From positions 1-62,343 of the forward strand of contig JAAYBD010000001.1 in the NCBI GenBank assembly GCA_012719035.1: DNA of 62,343 nt, given 5' to 3'. Shown here piece by piece: positions 8,345 through 17,620 of the stretch. Source of the stretch: Clostridiales bacterium (GTDB lineage: Bacteria; Bacillota; Clostridia; Oscillospirales; Oscillospiraceae). The position numbers and the translations under genes are program-made. The number at the start of each line of letters is the position of its first letter. The stretch's first letter is position 1. The notes under the pieces are model-generated. The model worked only from the letters and a program-made list of their open reading frames with translations. It was not told the DNA's origin and did not search any database.

Positions 8345-9154
8345 TCAGGAAACGACAATAATCGCCGCCTGCGAACCTCTTTCTCCTTTGGTCTGCCTGT
8401 GTGACCAATACTTGTCGCAATTGCAGCAGGTGCACTCATCGCTGACCGAAATATTCTCACTTTTAAGGCCAATCTGCAAAAGACGTTTTCTGTTTGTCTC
8501 CTTAAGATCAACCATATATTTTCCGGTGTCGCCTACCGCAAAAAATGTGCCCTCGCTGTCGCCGTCCAGAAGCTTTTCGATCGCCTGCGGGATTTCCGCG
8601 TCTGTTTCATAACAGCACATATCTATTCCCGGTCCTATGGCGGCTCTTATGTTGGATGCCGCAGCACCGAGTTCCGTCATTTTTTCGACCGCAGCATACA
8701 GAATATCAGAGACAGTGCTGCGCCATCCGCAGTGTATGGCTCCCGCAACTTTTGCATCGGGGTCACAGAGCAGAACAGGAATGCAGTCCGCCGTAAAGCA
8801 GATAAGAGGCAATCCCTCGACATTGCTCACTATCCCGTCTGCCTCATAGGCAAAGGGGGTATAAAGCTCACGCCTATCCTCATCCTTTACTATGCGAACC
8901 TCGTTTTTGTGGACCTGTCTTGTAAAACAAAGGTTTTGCTCAGGCAGACCCAAAGCTTCCAGAATCCTGCGGTAGTTTTCCCGCACATTTTCTTCTTTGT
9001 CGCCTCTGTTTTCACCAAGGTTAAGACTGGCAAGATGTTCTTCACTGACTCCGCCCCATCTTGTTGTAAAACAGTGTTTGAATGGTATCGTGGGAGCAGT
9101 CATATATACGATTCCTTTATAGCTTATCTCTGCAAAAGGCTTAGAAAATTCCAA
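8345..9154 (-). CDS. pgeF: Purine nucleoside phosphorylase / laccase-domain protein (YfiH, PgeF family)
   Basis: A 269-residue member of the multicopper-oxidase-like YfiH family. Members act as zinc purine nucleoside phosphorylases, deaminate adenosine, or edit peptidoglycan precursors. Metal-binding signatures are visible: RQVHKNEV (His near 90), LPLICFTADCIPVLLCD (Cys near 125) and AGAIHCGWRST (His near 142). IGPGIDMCCYE is also family-typical. The start is TTG at 9154, after AAAAGGAG. It lies 51 bases downstream of secA. Which activity applies cannot be told from sequence. Confidence 0.9.
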   Translation of the reverse strand: MEFSKPFAEISYKGIVYMTAPTIPFKHCFTTRWGGVSEEHLASLNLGENRGDKEENVRENYRRILEALGLPEQNLCFTRQVHKNEVRIVKDEDRRELYTPFAYEADGIVSNVEGLPLICFTADCIPVLLCDPDAKVAGAIHCGWRSTVSDILYAAVEKMTELGAAASNIRAAIGPGIDMCCYETDAEIPQAIEKLLDGDSEGTFFAVGDTGKYMVDLKETNRKRLLQIGLKSENISVSDECTCCNCDKYWSHRQTKGERGSQAAIIVVS

Positions 9155-9205
9155 TGCTATTTCTCCTTTTCAATTGGCGGTCCCGCATTTTAGGAAAAAC
9201 ATAAA

Positions 9206-11986
9206 CTACTCGTTTCTGCCGCAGCATTCCTTATATTTTAAGCGTCTGCTGCCGTCCTCCTTCATTTTCCCGCAGGGGCAGGGATCGTTGCGTCCGGGTT
9301 TTTCAGCTTTCTTGACCGGCTGCTTTTTCAGCGTGTCGTCGCCGCCGATATTGCTTACAGCCCCCTTAGCAACGCTTTCACGCTCAAGAGTCTGTTCTTT
9401 TTTTACCTGAACCGTAAATATCCGGCGGACGACCTCAGAACGGATACCGTCAATCATGGTTTCAAACATTTCGAAGCCCTCGCGCTTGTATGCGTCGATG
9501 GGGTTAGTGTTTCCATAGGCTCGAAGCCCTATGCCCCGGCGCAGTTCCTGCATTGCGTCGATGTGCTCCATCCAGTACTCGTCAACTACGCGGAGCATGA
9601 TGACGCGCTCCAGTTCGCGCATAAGCGGTGTTCCATTGGGCATAAGCCCGAATTCCTTTTCGCGGGTCTCATAGACCTTTTCCGCTTTCTCCAAAAGCTG
9701 CTCCGTTAGGGAACGTGCAGTTATTTTTTCAAGTTCCGCGCGCGTCGGTGCAATTTCTCCTTTGCGCAGGAACATTGTTTCAAAGGGGGCGACAGTTTCC
9801 TCAAACTGATTTAAATCATCGAAATATCCGTGCCCTTCCACACCGGAATTGACCGTATCCTTGATAAAATCCTCGATCATCGAATGGATATAGGGCTTTA
9901 CATCGTCACCGTCAAGCACTCTTCTTCTTTGCTCGTAGATAGTATTGCGCTGGACGTTCATAACATCGTCATATTCAAGAACACTCTTACGGCTTTGGAA
10001 GTTCCGGCTCTCAACGGTCTTTTGAGCCTGCTCTATGGCATTGGAAAGAATTTTGTAATCAAGCGGGGTATCCTCGTCAACGCCCATGCGCTCCATCATG
10101 TTTATGACTCTTTCGGAACCGAAGAGGCGCATAAGGTCGTCTGTCATAGCAAGATAGAACCTGCTTTCGCCGGGGTCTCCCTGACGTCCCGAACGTCCGC
10201 GAAGCTGATTGTCGATACGGCGGGAGTCATGGCGTTCCGTACCGATTATAAACAAACCTCCGGAATTGCGCACTTTTTCTGCCTCTCCCGCAATCTGCGC
10301 TTTATGGAACTCAAGTCTTTCGGCATACAGTTTTCTTGATTCAAGAATGACCTCGTCATCCGTTTCCGCATATCCTGTTACCTCAGCAATAACTTCGTCG
10401 CTGCAGCCGCGCTTTTTAAGGTCGTGCTTTGCAAGATACTCCGCGTTTCCGCCCAGCATGATATCAGTTCCGCGCCCCGCCATGTTGGTAGCTATCGTAA
10501 CTGCTCCCGGCTTTCCCGCCTGAGCGATTATTTCCGCTTCCTTTTCATGGTTTTTCGCGTTAAGGACATTGTGAGGTATTCCTGTCCTTTTCAGCAAAGA
10601 CGAGACGATCTCACTTCTTTCTATTGAAACCGTACCAACAAGAACAGGCTGACCTTTCTCGTGGCACTCTATTATCTGATCTATTATCGCTTTGAATTTT
10701 CCGTCTTCGTTTTTATATACAGCATCCGGGTAATCAACTCTTGATATAGGTCTGTTGGTCGGTATTTCGATTACATCGAGGTTATATATCGAAATAAACT
10801 CCTCCTGCTCGGTAAGCGCGGTACCGGTCATACCGGACAGCTTGCCGTAGAGCCTGAAATAGTTCTGGAAAGTGATCGTGGCAAGAGTCTTGCTCTCGCG
10901 TTCGACGTTAACATGTTCCTTTGCCTCTATAGCCTGATGAAGTCCTTCGCTGTATCTTCTGCCCAGCATAAGGCGTCCGGTGAACTCGTCGACAATAACA
11001 ACCGCCCCGTCTTTTACGACATAGTCGATATCGCGTTTCATCACGCCGTGCGCTTTGATAGCCTGATTGATATGGTGAGACAAGGTGGAGTTTTCAAGGT
11101 CGGAGAGGTTTTCGATGCCAAACGCTTCCTCCGCCTTTTTCACACCGCGCGCCGTAAGTGTCGCTATCTTTGCTTTCTCATCGACTACATAGTCTGCATC
11201 AAGATTTACGTCCTCTTCACGCTTTTCATCGATGCTTGTGTAAACGAGCGGCTTTAAGCGCGATACGAAGCTGTCCACCTTGCTGTAAAGCTCTGTTCCC
11301 TTATCACCCGCACCTGAGATGATAAGCGGAGTTCTTGCCTCATCGACAAGGATGGAGTCCACTTCGTCGACTATAGCAAAAGCGTGGTCTCTCTGTACCA
11401 TACTGCTCTTGTATATCGCCATATTGTCACGCAGATAGTCAAAGCCCATTTCGTTGTTCGTGCCGTAAGTTATGTCCGCTTCATATGCTGCGCGTCGTTC
11501 ATCATTGGTCATTCCGTGTACGATAAGTCCAACGGAAAGCCCAAGGAAGCGATATACTTTGCCCATCCATTCGCTGTCGCGCTTTGCAAGGTAATCGTTG
11601 ACGGTCACTATGTGTACACCCTTGCCCTCAAGCGCATTGAGGTATGCGGGAAGCGTGGCAACAAGGGTTTTTCCTTCACCGGTCTTCATCTCGGCAATAC
11701 GTCCCTGATGCAGGACAATGCCGCCTATAAGCTGAACTCTGAATGGGTACATACCCAAAACCCTATATGCGGCTTCGCGTGCTGTCGCAAAAGCTTCCGG
11801 AAGAATGTCGTCTGTTGTTTCGCCCTCCGAAAGGCGCTTTTTAAATTCGTCCGTTTTTGCTCGAAGCTCGGCGTCCGTCATAGCCCTGTACTTATCTCCC
11901 AAGGCTTCTATCTTATCGGCTATAGGCTTTATTTTTTTCAGTTCCCGCTCACTGTGAGTCCCGAATATTTTCGTTATTACACTCAT
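9206..11986 (-). CDS. secA: Preprotein translocase ATPase SecA
   Basis: A 926-residue SecA, the motor that drives proteins through SecYEG at the cytoplasmic membrane. NBD1 has the Walker A motif [19 protein letters not shown] near residue 100 and the DEAD-like [19 protein letters not shown] near 208. NBD2 contains [15 protein letters not shown] and [18 protein letters not shown]. The C-terminus carries the zinc motif NDPCPCG...YKECCG, which binds SecB or ribosomes in other species. Full length, ATG 11986. It leads a minus-strand run into pgeF, the lipoprotein and cdd. Confidence 0.98.
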   Translation of the reverse strand: MSVITKIFGTHSERELKKIKPIADKIEALGDKYRAMTDAELRAKTDEFKKRLSEGETTDDILPEAFATAREAAYRVLGMYPFRVQLIGGIVLHQGRIAEMKTGEGKTLVATLPAYLNALEGKGVHIVTVNDYLAKRDSEWMGKVYRFLGLSVGLIVHGMTNDERRAAYEADITYGTNNEMGFDYLRDNMAIYKSSMVQRDHAFAIVDEVDSILVDEARTPLIISGAGDKGTELYSKVDSFVSRLKPLVYTSIDEKREEDVNLDADYVVDEKAKIATLTARGVKKAEEAFGIENLSDLENSTLSHHINQAIKAHGVMKRDIDYVVKDGAVVIVDEFTGRLMLGRRYSEGLHQAIEAKEHVNVERESKTLATITFQNYFRLYGKLSGMTGTALTEQEEFISIYNLDVIEIPTNRPISRVDYPDAVYKNEDGKFKAIIDQIIECHEKGQPVLVGTVSIERSEIVSSLLKRTGIPHNVLNAKNHEKEAEIIAQAGKPGAVTIATNMAGRGTDIMLGGNAEYLAKHDLKKRGCSDEVIAEVTGYAETDDEVILESRKLYAERLEFHKAQIAGEAEKVRNSGGLFIIGTERHDSRRIDNQLRGRSGRQGDPGESRFYLAMTDDLMRLFGSERVINMMERMGVDEDTPLDYKILSNAIEQAQKTVESRNFQSRKSVLEYDDVMNVQRNTIYEQRRRVLDGDDVKPYIHSMIEDFIKDTVNSGVEGHGYFDDLNQFEETVAPFETMFLRKGEIAPTRAELEKITARSLTEQLLEKAEKVYETREKEFGLMPNGTPLMRELERVIMLRVVDEYWMEHIDAMQELRRGIGLRAYGNTNPIDAYKREGFEMFETMIDGIRSEVVRRIFTVQVKKEQTLERESVAKGAVSNIGGDDTLKKQPVKKAEKPGRNDPCPCGKMKEDGSRRLKYKECCGRNE

Positions 11987-12303
11987 TGGCTTAAACGCCT
12001 TCCTTTGACAGTTAATAGGTATTAGACATACCTAATTTCGGATTGTAACACATAATTGTGAATAAAAAAAGGGGAAAACAGTATATACAAGCACGTTTTG
12101 CGTTTTCGAGGGCAGTTTTTCTGTTTTTTCTGCATATATATATGACGAAATCTGTCATGTACGATATAATATAAAAAATAAAATTTTATGCTTGATATAT
12201 TTCCGATATCTGTTTAAAATATGTGTTTGTATGCTTTGTACCTAACGTTCAAAATGAATAAAAGGTCAATTATAAAGAACAGAGAGATTTCAGGGGGAAA
12301 AAC
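11987..12303. other. Divergent intergenic region, secA / DUF1846 gene
   Basis: This 317-base AT-rich spacer separates two divergent genes. For the plus-strand gene there are two candidate promoters: ATGACG-N17-TATAAT at 12142-12170 and TTGATA-N17-TAAAAT at 12192-12220. No strong -35/-10 pair is seen for secA. Nothing else is recognised. Confidence 0.5.
12192..12220 (+). promoter_or_regulatory. Candidate promoter of the DUF1846 gene
   Basis: TTGATA (12192-12197) and TAAAAT (12215-12220) are spaced by 17 bases and lie 84 bases before the start codon. A competing candidate with a perfect TATAAT lies at 12142-12170 but has a poorer -35 box. Confidence 0.55.
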
Positions 12304-13791
12304 ATGATACTGCCCGGCTTTGACAACGACAAATATCTTAAACTTCAGTCTGAAAAAATTATTGAACGAATCAACCAACTCGGCGGAAAGCTGTATTTGG
12401 AATTTGGGGGAAAACTGTTTGATGATTTCCATGCAGCACGCGTTCTCCCGGGATTTGAACCTGACAGCAAGGTAAGAATGCTGATGGAACTCAAAGATAA
12501 AGCTGAAATAATTATTGTCATCAGCGCCAACGATATTGAGCGCAACAAGGTTCGCGGGGATCTCGGAATCACCTATGACCTTGATCTGCTCCGGCTTGTT
12601 GACGCTTTCCGTTCGTGCGGTCTGTTTGTCGGAAGCGTTGTTATCACCCATTACGCTAACCAGCCGGCAGCCAAGTTGTTTGAGCAGCGGCTCGGAAAAC
12701 TTGGGCTCAAAGTTTTCCGTCACTATCCTATACCTGATTACCCCGCTAATATTCCTTTCATCGTAAGTGACGAAGGCTTCGGAAAAAACGACTACATAGA
12801 GACCGAGCATTCACTTGTCGTTATTACGGCTCCCGGTCCCGGAAGCGGAAAAATGGCCGCCTGCCTCTCGCAGCTTTATCATGAGCATAAGCGCGGGGTA
12901 AAGGCGGGATATGCAAAATTTGAAACTTTCCCTATCTGGAATATCCCGTTGAAGCATCCGGTCAACCTTGCTTACGAAGCTGCGACAGCCGATCTCGGCG
13001 ATGTAAATATAATAGATCCTTTCCATCTTGATGCCTATGGCGAAACAACGGTCAATTACAACCGCGATGTTGAGATATTCCCTGTTTTAAATGCAATCAT
13101 GGAGCACATCTGCGGTGTGTCCCCATATAAAAGTCCAACTGATATGGGCGTTAACATGGCGGGCTTCTGCATAACTGACGACGAGGCATGCAAAGAAGCC
13201 AGCCGTCAGGAAATTATAAGGCGCTACTTCAGCACAGCATGTTCGCTCCGTCAGGGCAACGCTAATCAGAGCGAACTGATGCGCGTTGAAATGATAATGA
13301 ATCAAATCGGTCTAAAACCTTCGGACAGGGCAGTCGTCCTCCCCGCGCTTAGAAAGTCAGACGAAACAGGTGCACCGGCAGTAGCTATTGAGCTTCCCGG
13401 CGGAAAAATCGTAACGGGAAAAACAAGTTCCCTTTTGGGTTCTGCCTCGGCTTGCCTTTTGAACGCTCTGAAAGCGCTGGGCGGGATAGATGACGATAAA
13501 CTTCTGATTTCTCCCGAAGTAATCGAGCCTATCCAGAAGCTGAAAGTAACCCACCTTGGAAACAGCAATCCCCGTCTTCACACGGATGAGGTCCTGATCG
13601 CTCTTTCCATATGTGCGGTAACTGATCCGGATGCCGCGCTGGCAATCGAGCAGCTTTCAAAGCTAAAATGCTGCGAAGCTCATTCAACGGTAATACTTTC
13701 CCGGGTAGACGAAAGCATTTTCCAACACCTTGGCGTCAATATCACTTACGAACCGAAATATCAGACCAGAAAGCTCTATCACCCAAAATAA
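12304..13791 (+). CDS. DUF1846 family protein
   Basis: A 495-residue protein recognised as the DUF1846 family by its opening GFDNDKYLKLQSEKIIERIN and by KLYLEFGGKLFDDFHAARVLPGF. It also carries the conserved ITHYANQPAA and APGPGSGKMAACLSQLYHE segments. The last resembles a nucleotide-binding glycine-rich loop, but the family function is not established. No membrane segment or signal peptide is seen, so it should be cytosolic. The start has a GGGGG site 5 bases upstream. It stands alone between secA and the ior genes. Length is typical for the family. Confidence 0.88.
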   Translation: MILPGFDNDKYLKLQSEKIIERINQLGGKLYLEFGGKLFDDFHAARVLPGFEPDSKVRMLMELKDKAEIIIVISANDIERNKVRGDLGITYDLDLLRLVDAFRSCGLFVGSVVITHYANQPAAKLFEQRLGKLGLKVFRHYPIPDYPANIPFIVSDEGFGKNDYIETEHSLVVITAPGPGSGKMAACLSQLYHEHKRGVKAGYAKFETFPIWNIPLKHPVNLAYEAATADLGDVNIIDPFHLDAYGETTVNYNRDVEIFPVLNAIMEHICGVSPYKSPTDMGVNMAGFCITDDEACKEASRQEIIRRYFSTACSLRQGNANQSELMRVEMIMNQIGLKPSDRAVVLPALRKSDETGAPAVAIELPGGKIVTGKTSSLLGSASACLLNALKALGGIDDDKLLISPEVIEPIQKLKVTHLGNSNPRLHTDEVLIALSICAVTDPDAALAIEQLSKLKCCEAHSTVILSRVDESIFQHLGVNITYEPKYQTRKLYHPK

Positions 13792-13894
13792 AAAGAGTTT
13801 TGTATAAATATCTGCCTCCGGCATTCATTATATATACCGCGAAAAACCATGGATTCAAATACTGTCCGGCGTTTTATTTAGTATAAAATTACTC

Positions 13895-13923
13895 TTGACT
13901 GTATGTCCCAATAAGCGTACCAT
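13895..13923 (+). promoter_or_regulatory. Candidate promoter of iorAB
   Basis: TTGACT (13895-13900), 17 bases, TACCAT (13918-13923). It lies 60 bases upstream of the iorA start codon and is the best match in the spacer. Confidence 0.6.
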
Positions 13924-13982
13924 AGTAGAGATAACTTGTCGCTTTAAATCAGAAAAGCTGCCTCTTCGAAAGGATGAATCAT

Positions 13983-15722
13983 ATGAAAACAATGCTCTTG
14001 GGCAACAATGCCGTTGCCCGCGGACTTTATGAGGCCGGATGCCGTTTTGTTTCGTCATATCCCGGCACCCCCTCAACCGAGATAACGGAAGCAGTTGCGG
14101 AATACGACGAAATATACGCTGAATGGGCGCCAAATGAAAAGGTCTCCGCCGAAGCTGCTATCGGCGCTTCCATAGGCGGCGCGCGCGCTTTCTGTGCAAT
14201 GAAGCATGTTGGACTGAATGTTGCGGCAGACCCCCTGTTCACCGTTTCGTATACCGGCGTTAACGGCGGCTTGGTAATTGCAGTTGCCGACGATCAGGGG
14301 ATGCACTCCTCTCAGAACGAGCAGGACTCCCGTCACTACGCTATCGCTGCAAAGGTTCCTATGCTTGAACCTTCAGACAGCGCGGAATGTCTTGAATTCA
14401 CAAAGCTTGCCTACGATCTTTCAGAGGAATACGACGCTCCGGTCATGCTCCGCACCTGTACAAGGGTCGCGCACTCACAGAGCATCGTTGAACTGAGTGA
14501 CCGCGTTGAGCACGAACTGAAGCCATATTCAAAGAACCCCGCCAAATACGTCATGATGCCGGGAAACGCCAAAAACCGTCATCCCATTGTTGAGGAGCGC
14601 ACGCAGAAACTTATAAAATTCGCAGAGACAAGCTCCATAAACCGCGTAGAAATGGGCGATACCTCCGTTGGTTATGTCACCGCGGGCATATGCTATCAAT
14701 ATCTGCGTGAGTGCTTCCCGAATGCAAGCATTTTAAAGCTTGGCATGGTCAATCCCCTGCCCGTTGAGCTTATAAAAAACTTTGCCTCCAAGGTTGACAA
14801 ACTCATCGTTGTAGAAGAACTTGACCCCGTCATCGAAACCCATATCCGCGCAAATGGGATAAGGGTCGACGGCGGAAAGGACATTTTCGGATACTGCGGC
14901 GAACTTACCCAAAACAGGATACTTAAAGCTCTCGGCATGAAAACACCGGAGCACGCCGACTTCGGCGAAACCGTTCCCCCGCGTCCGCCCACGCTCTGTC
15001 CCGGCTGTCCCCACAGGGGTCTGTTTTACACTCTCAGCAAAATGGGTGTCACCGTTTCAGGGGATATCGGCTGCTATACTCTCGGCTCACTTCCTCCGCT
15101 CTCAGCGGTGGATACGACGGTCTGCATGGGAGCTTCAATCTCTGGGCTGCATGGTTTCAACACCGTTCGCGGCATAGAGAACGCGAAAAAATCTGTCGCG
15201 GTAATAGGCGACAGCACCTTTATCCACAGCGGCATAACAGGACTCATAGATATCGTTTATAACAAGGGTATAAGCACTGTTTTGATACTGGATAACTCAA
15301 TAACCGGCATGACAGGTCATCAGCAAAACCCCACGACCGGAAAAACGCTGAAGGGTCAGCCCGCCCCCGCGGTTTCTCTTGAAAAGCTCTGTGAGGCTGT
15401 CGGAGTAAAGCGCGTCCGCATCTGCGACCCCTATGCACTCGATGAACTTAAAGCCATGATTGCAGAGGAGCTTGATACAGAGGAACCCTCCGTCATCATC
15501 GCAAGACGCCCGTGCATACTCCTTCCCGAGGTAAAGATACTTCCGTCGCTTTACATAGACCATGACAAGTGCAAGAGCTGCCGCCAGTGCATGACGATAG
15601 GCTGCCCCGCAATCAGCTTTGCAGACAAAAAGGCATCGATCGATTCGACTCTCTGTGTCGGCTGCGAGCTTTGCACGCAAATGTGCAAGTTTGAAGCTAT
15701 CCTCAAAAAGGAGGTAAAGTAA
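13983..15722 (+). CDS. iorA: Indolepyruvate:ferredoxin oxidoreductase, alpha subunit
   Basis: A 579-residue alpha subunit of the thiamine-pyrophosphate enzyme. The enzyme oxidatively decarboxylates arylpyruvates from Trp, Phe and Tyr to aryl-acetyl-CoA with ferredoxin as acceptor, a hallmark of amino-acid-fermenting anaerobes. The N-terminal pyruvate-binding half opens MLLGNNAVARGLYEAGCRF. The TPP half contains CPGCPHRG and GDIGCYTLG, then GDSTFIHSGITGLIDIVYN. The C-terminus binds two [4Fe-4S] clusters (CKSCRQCMTIGCP and CVGCELCTQMCKF). ATG 13983 is preferred over ATG 13974, which overlaps the AAAGG ribosome site. iorB follows after one base. Confidence 0.96.
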   Translation: MKTMLLGNNAVARGLYEAGCRFVSSYPGTPSTEITEAVAEYDEIYAEWAPNEKVSAEAAIGASIGGARAFCAMKHVGLNVAADPLFTVSYTGVNGGLVIAVADDQGMHSSQNEQDSRHYAIAAKVPMLEPSDSAECLEFTKLAYDLSEEYDAPVMLRTCTRVAHSQSIVELSDRVEHELKPYSKNPAKYVMMPGNAKNRHPIVEERTQKLIKFAETSSINRVEMGDTSVGYVTAGICYQYLRECFPNASILKLGMVNPLPVELIKNFASKVDKLIVVEELDPVIETHIRANGIRVDGGKDIFGYCGELTQNRILKALGMKTPEHADFGETVPPRPPTLCPGCPHRGLFYTLSKMGVTVSGDIGCYTLGSLPPLSAVDTTVCMGASISGLHGFNTVRGIENAKKSVAVIGDSTFIHSGITGLIDIVYNKGISTVLILDNSITGMTGHQQNPTTGKTLKGQPAPAVSLEKLCEAVGVKRVRICDPYALDELKAMIAEELDTEEPSVIIARRPCILLPEVKILPSLYIDHDKCKSCRQCMTIGCPAISFADKKASIDSTLCVGCELCTQMCKFEAILKKEVK

Positions 15723-15723
15723 G

Positions 15724-16317
15724 ATGAGAGAAACGAAAGGAATAATGATCGTCGGCGTTGGCGGACAGGGAACCCTTCTCGCCTCACGTATTTTGGGAAA
15801 CGTCCTCATAGGTCAGGGCTACGATGTCAAAATGTCAGAAGTCCACGGTATGTCACAGCGTGGCGGCAGCGTGGTAACATATGTTAAATACGGCGATAAA
15901 GTCTATTCACCTCTTGTCGACCTTGGTGAGGCGGACTATATTCTTGCTTTTGAACGTCTGGAGGCGGCACGCTGGATATCTTACCTCAAGGACGGCGGCA
16001 AGCTTATCCTAAATGACCGCAGGATCAGCCCCATGCCCGTTATAACGGGAGCAATGGAATACCCGTCAGACGTTGTTGAAAAAATAAGCTCCAAGGGCGT
16101 TAATATCATTGCAAGCGATGCTCTTTCAATGGCTATTGAAGCCGGCAGCGCAAAATCTGTCAATGTGGTAATGATCGGAATCCTTTCCGCTCTCGCCGAT
16201 TTTGACGAAGACGTCTGGCAGAAGGCACTTGAAGAATGTGTAAAGCCGAAATTCTTGGAATTAAATAAAAAAGCTTTTGCGCTTGGACGCGAATATGCCC
16301 TGAAAAACATAAAATAA
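15724..16317 (+). CDS. iorB: Indolepyruvate:ferredoxin oxidoreductase, beta subunit
   Basis: A 197-residue gamma/beta-type subunit of 2-oxoacid:ferredoxin oxidoreductases. It has the nucleotide-like loop GVGGQGTLLASRILGNVL at the N-terminus and the family segment SEVHGMSQRGGSVVTYVKYG near residue 40. It completes the two-subunit enzyme with iorA, only one base away and with its AGGAGG site inside the iorA end. Standard length. The pair is cytosolic and links aromatic amino-acid breakdown to reduced ferredoxin. Confidence 0.96.
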   Translation: MRETKGIMIVGVGGQGTLLASRILGNVLIGQGYDVKMSEVHGMSQRGGSVVTYVKYGDKVYSPLVDLGEADYILAFERLEAARWISYLKDGGKLILNDRRISPMPVITGAMEYPSDVVEKISSKGVNIIASDALSMAIEAGSAKSVNVVMIGILSALADFDEDVWQKALEECVKPKFLELNKKAFALGREYALKNIK

Positions 16318-16399
16318 ATTTCCTGCGATAAATTCCATGCAGCACTGCGGAACGGCGCCGCTCAAAAGGCGGCGTCTGTTCCCGCCGAAAGGAGCCTCC

Positions 16400-16747
16400 A
16401 TGTCGGGATATCTAAAAGAAGTCAATATAAAAATAGATATGCCGACTGCCTCAGACGCCGTTAAACGTGTCACTTATAACATACGAAACGGCAAAAGCAT
16501 GGGCTTTACCGCCATAAAAATAATTCACGGCTATGGCTCGACAGGTAAAGGCGGCAAGATACGCACAGAGACCCGGCGCTATCTCGCGCAGCAAAAAGAT
16601 AAATGCATGATAAAGGATTTTATCCCCGGAGAGAGCTTTTCCATATTCGATGAAACGACAAGAAGCGCTTTTATGGTCTGCGACGAGCTGAGACGCGACT
16701 CCGATCTCGACCGAAGCAACAACGGTGTAACGATCGTTATCCTCTAA
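16400..16747 (+). CDS. Small stand-alone Smr-domain protein
   Basis: A 115-residue protein made almost only of an Smr-like domain. It has the N-terminal VNIKIDMPTASDAVKRVTYNI and the signature IKIIHGYGSTGKGGKIRTETRRYL, matching HGxGxGxL-type motifs. Smr domains bind or nick nucleic acids in MutS2 and related proteins, and small versions are often linked to ribosome rescue or RNA cleavage. The start is ATG 16400, with AAAGGAG 6 bases upstream, because the longer frame lacks a ribosome site. It lies between iorB and the tRNA operon. The role here is unknown. Confidence 0.8.
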   Translation: MSGYLKEVNIKIDMPTASDAVKRVTYNIRNGKSMGFTAIKIIHGYGSTGKGGKIRTETRRYLAQQKDKCMIKDFIPGESFSIFDETTRSAFMVCDELRRDSDLDRSNNGVTIVIL

Positions 16748-16792
16748 TCAAAAATATCCGTCGAATTAAATCATAAAGTATGTGCAAATATA

Positions 16793-16821
16793 TTGACAAT
16801 AACATATATTAGTGTTATTAT
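16793..16821 (+). promoter_or_regulatory. Promoter of the five-tRNA operon
   Basis: Consensus TTGACA (16793-16798), 17 bases, TATTAT (16816-16821), followed 20 bases later by the first tRNA. It is a strong sigma-A type promoter, as expected for stable RNA genes. Confidence 0.85.
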
Positions 16822-16841
16822 ACTCTGGCTGAACTCAAGTT

Positions 16842-16915
16842 GCGGGCGTAGTTCAATGGTAGAACACCAGCCTTCCAAGCTGGATACGTGGGTTCGATTC
16901 CCATCGCCCGCTCCA
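16842..16915 (+). tRNA. tRNA-Gly (anticodon TCC)
   Basis: The acceptor arms GCGGGCG/CGCCCGC pair fully. The anticodon loop CTTCCAA gives TCC, the T-loop is GGTTCGATTCC, and the 3' CCA is encoded. It is the first gene of the tRNA operon. Confidence 0.97.
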
Positions 16916-16949
16916 AATTTCGCCCGTCCGATGTTTTTAGGTTTTGTAT

Positions 16950-17026
16950 GCGCCAGTAGCTCAGGTGGATAGAGCAACTGCCTTCTAAGCAGTAGGTCAG
17001 GGGTTCGAGTCCCTTCTGGCGTACCA
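16950..17026 (+). tRNA. tRNA-Arg (anticodon TCT)
   Basis: The acceptor is GCGCCAG/CTGGCGT with a terminal G-U pair. The anticodon loop CTTCTAA gives TCT, and CCA is encoded. It reads the AGA/AGG codons. Second gene of the operon. Confidence 0.97.
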
Positions 17027-17075
17027 CTTTATGCACAGCAGGGTACATCACAAGATTGCCGGTCCAGTTTGATAT

Positions 17076-17153
17076 GGTGGGTATAGCTCAGTTGGTTAGA
17101 GCACCGGATTGTGGTTCCGGGGGTCGAGGGTTCGAATCCCTTTACCCACCCCA
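17076..17153 (+). tRNA. tRNA-His (anticodon GTG)
   Basis: The acceptor is GTGGGTA/TACCCAC. An extra 5' G at 17076 (the G-1 histidine identity base) faces C73. The loop TTGTGGT gives GTG, and CCA is encoded. Confidence 0.97.
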
Positions 17154-17194
17154 TAAATTTAATCGTGTAAGGCTTGTCTTGCTTGAATCGACGA

Positions 17195-17268
17195 TGGGAT
17201 ATAGTGTAATGGTAACACACTAGACTTTGACTCTGGTATTGTAGGTTCGAGCCCTGCTATCCCAGCCA
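17195..17268 (+). tRNA. tRNA-Gln (anticodon TTG)
   Basis: The acceptor is TGGGATA/TATCCCA, with the weak first pair typical of glutamine tRNA. The loop CTTTGAC gives TTG, and CCA is encoded. Confidence 0.96.
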
Positions 17269-17283
17269 TATTTTTTTACTCAT

Positions 17284-17359
17284 GATTCAGTAGCTCAGTA
17301 GGCAGAGCACCTGCCTTTTAAGCAGGGTGTCCGGGGTTCGAATCCCCGCTGAGTCACCA
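17284..17359 (+). tRNA. tRNA-Lys (anticodon TTT)
   Basis: The acceptor is GATTCAG/CTGAGTC with one T-G wobble. The loop CTTTTAA gives TTT, the discriminator is A, and CCA is encoded. Last gene of the tRNA operon. Confidence 0.97.
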
Positions 17360-17411
17360 AACAAAGGAAATCTCGCAGTCATTGTGATTGCGGGATTTCC
17401 TTTGTTTTTTT
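17360..17411 (+). terminator. Terminator of the tRNA operon
   Basis: A long stem (AACAAAGGAAATCtCGCA with TGCGgGATTTCCTTTGTT) starts right after the tRNA-Lys CCA and ends in a run of seven T. A strong intrinsic terminator. Confidence 0.93.
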
Positions 17412-17572
17412 GTGTTTTCAATGTGTTGAACGTTTTTATTTTTATTAAATTATTATAGCTTTGATTAATTTTTTTCGCTCCTGTTAGTAAAATAAAATTA
17501 AAAATGCTAACAAAATCAGCACAGTGATTATTGCCCGGCATTTTCCGCTTAAATATCTTAGTCTATAATAGC

Positions 17573-17606
17573 AGAAGGCATCGCATAAATGCGATGCCTT
17601 CTTTTT
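17573..17606. terminator. Hairpin terminator between the tRNA operon and the DUF5692-like gene
   Basis: A perfect 13-bp stem AGAAGGCATCGCA/TGCGATGCCTTCT has a TAAA loop. The plus side continues TTTTATC, and the minus side lies 19 bases after the membrane-protein stop. It probably serves the minus-strand gene, and both directions are possible. The 160 bases before it (17412-17572) hold nothing recognisable. Confidence 0.75.
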
Positions 17607-17620
17607 ATCATAGGATATAA

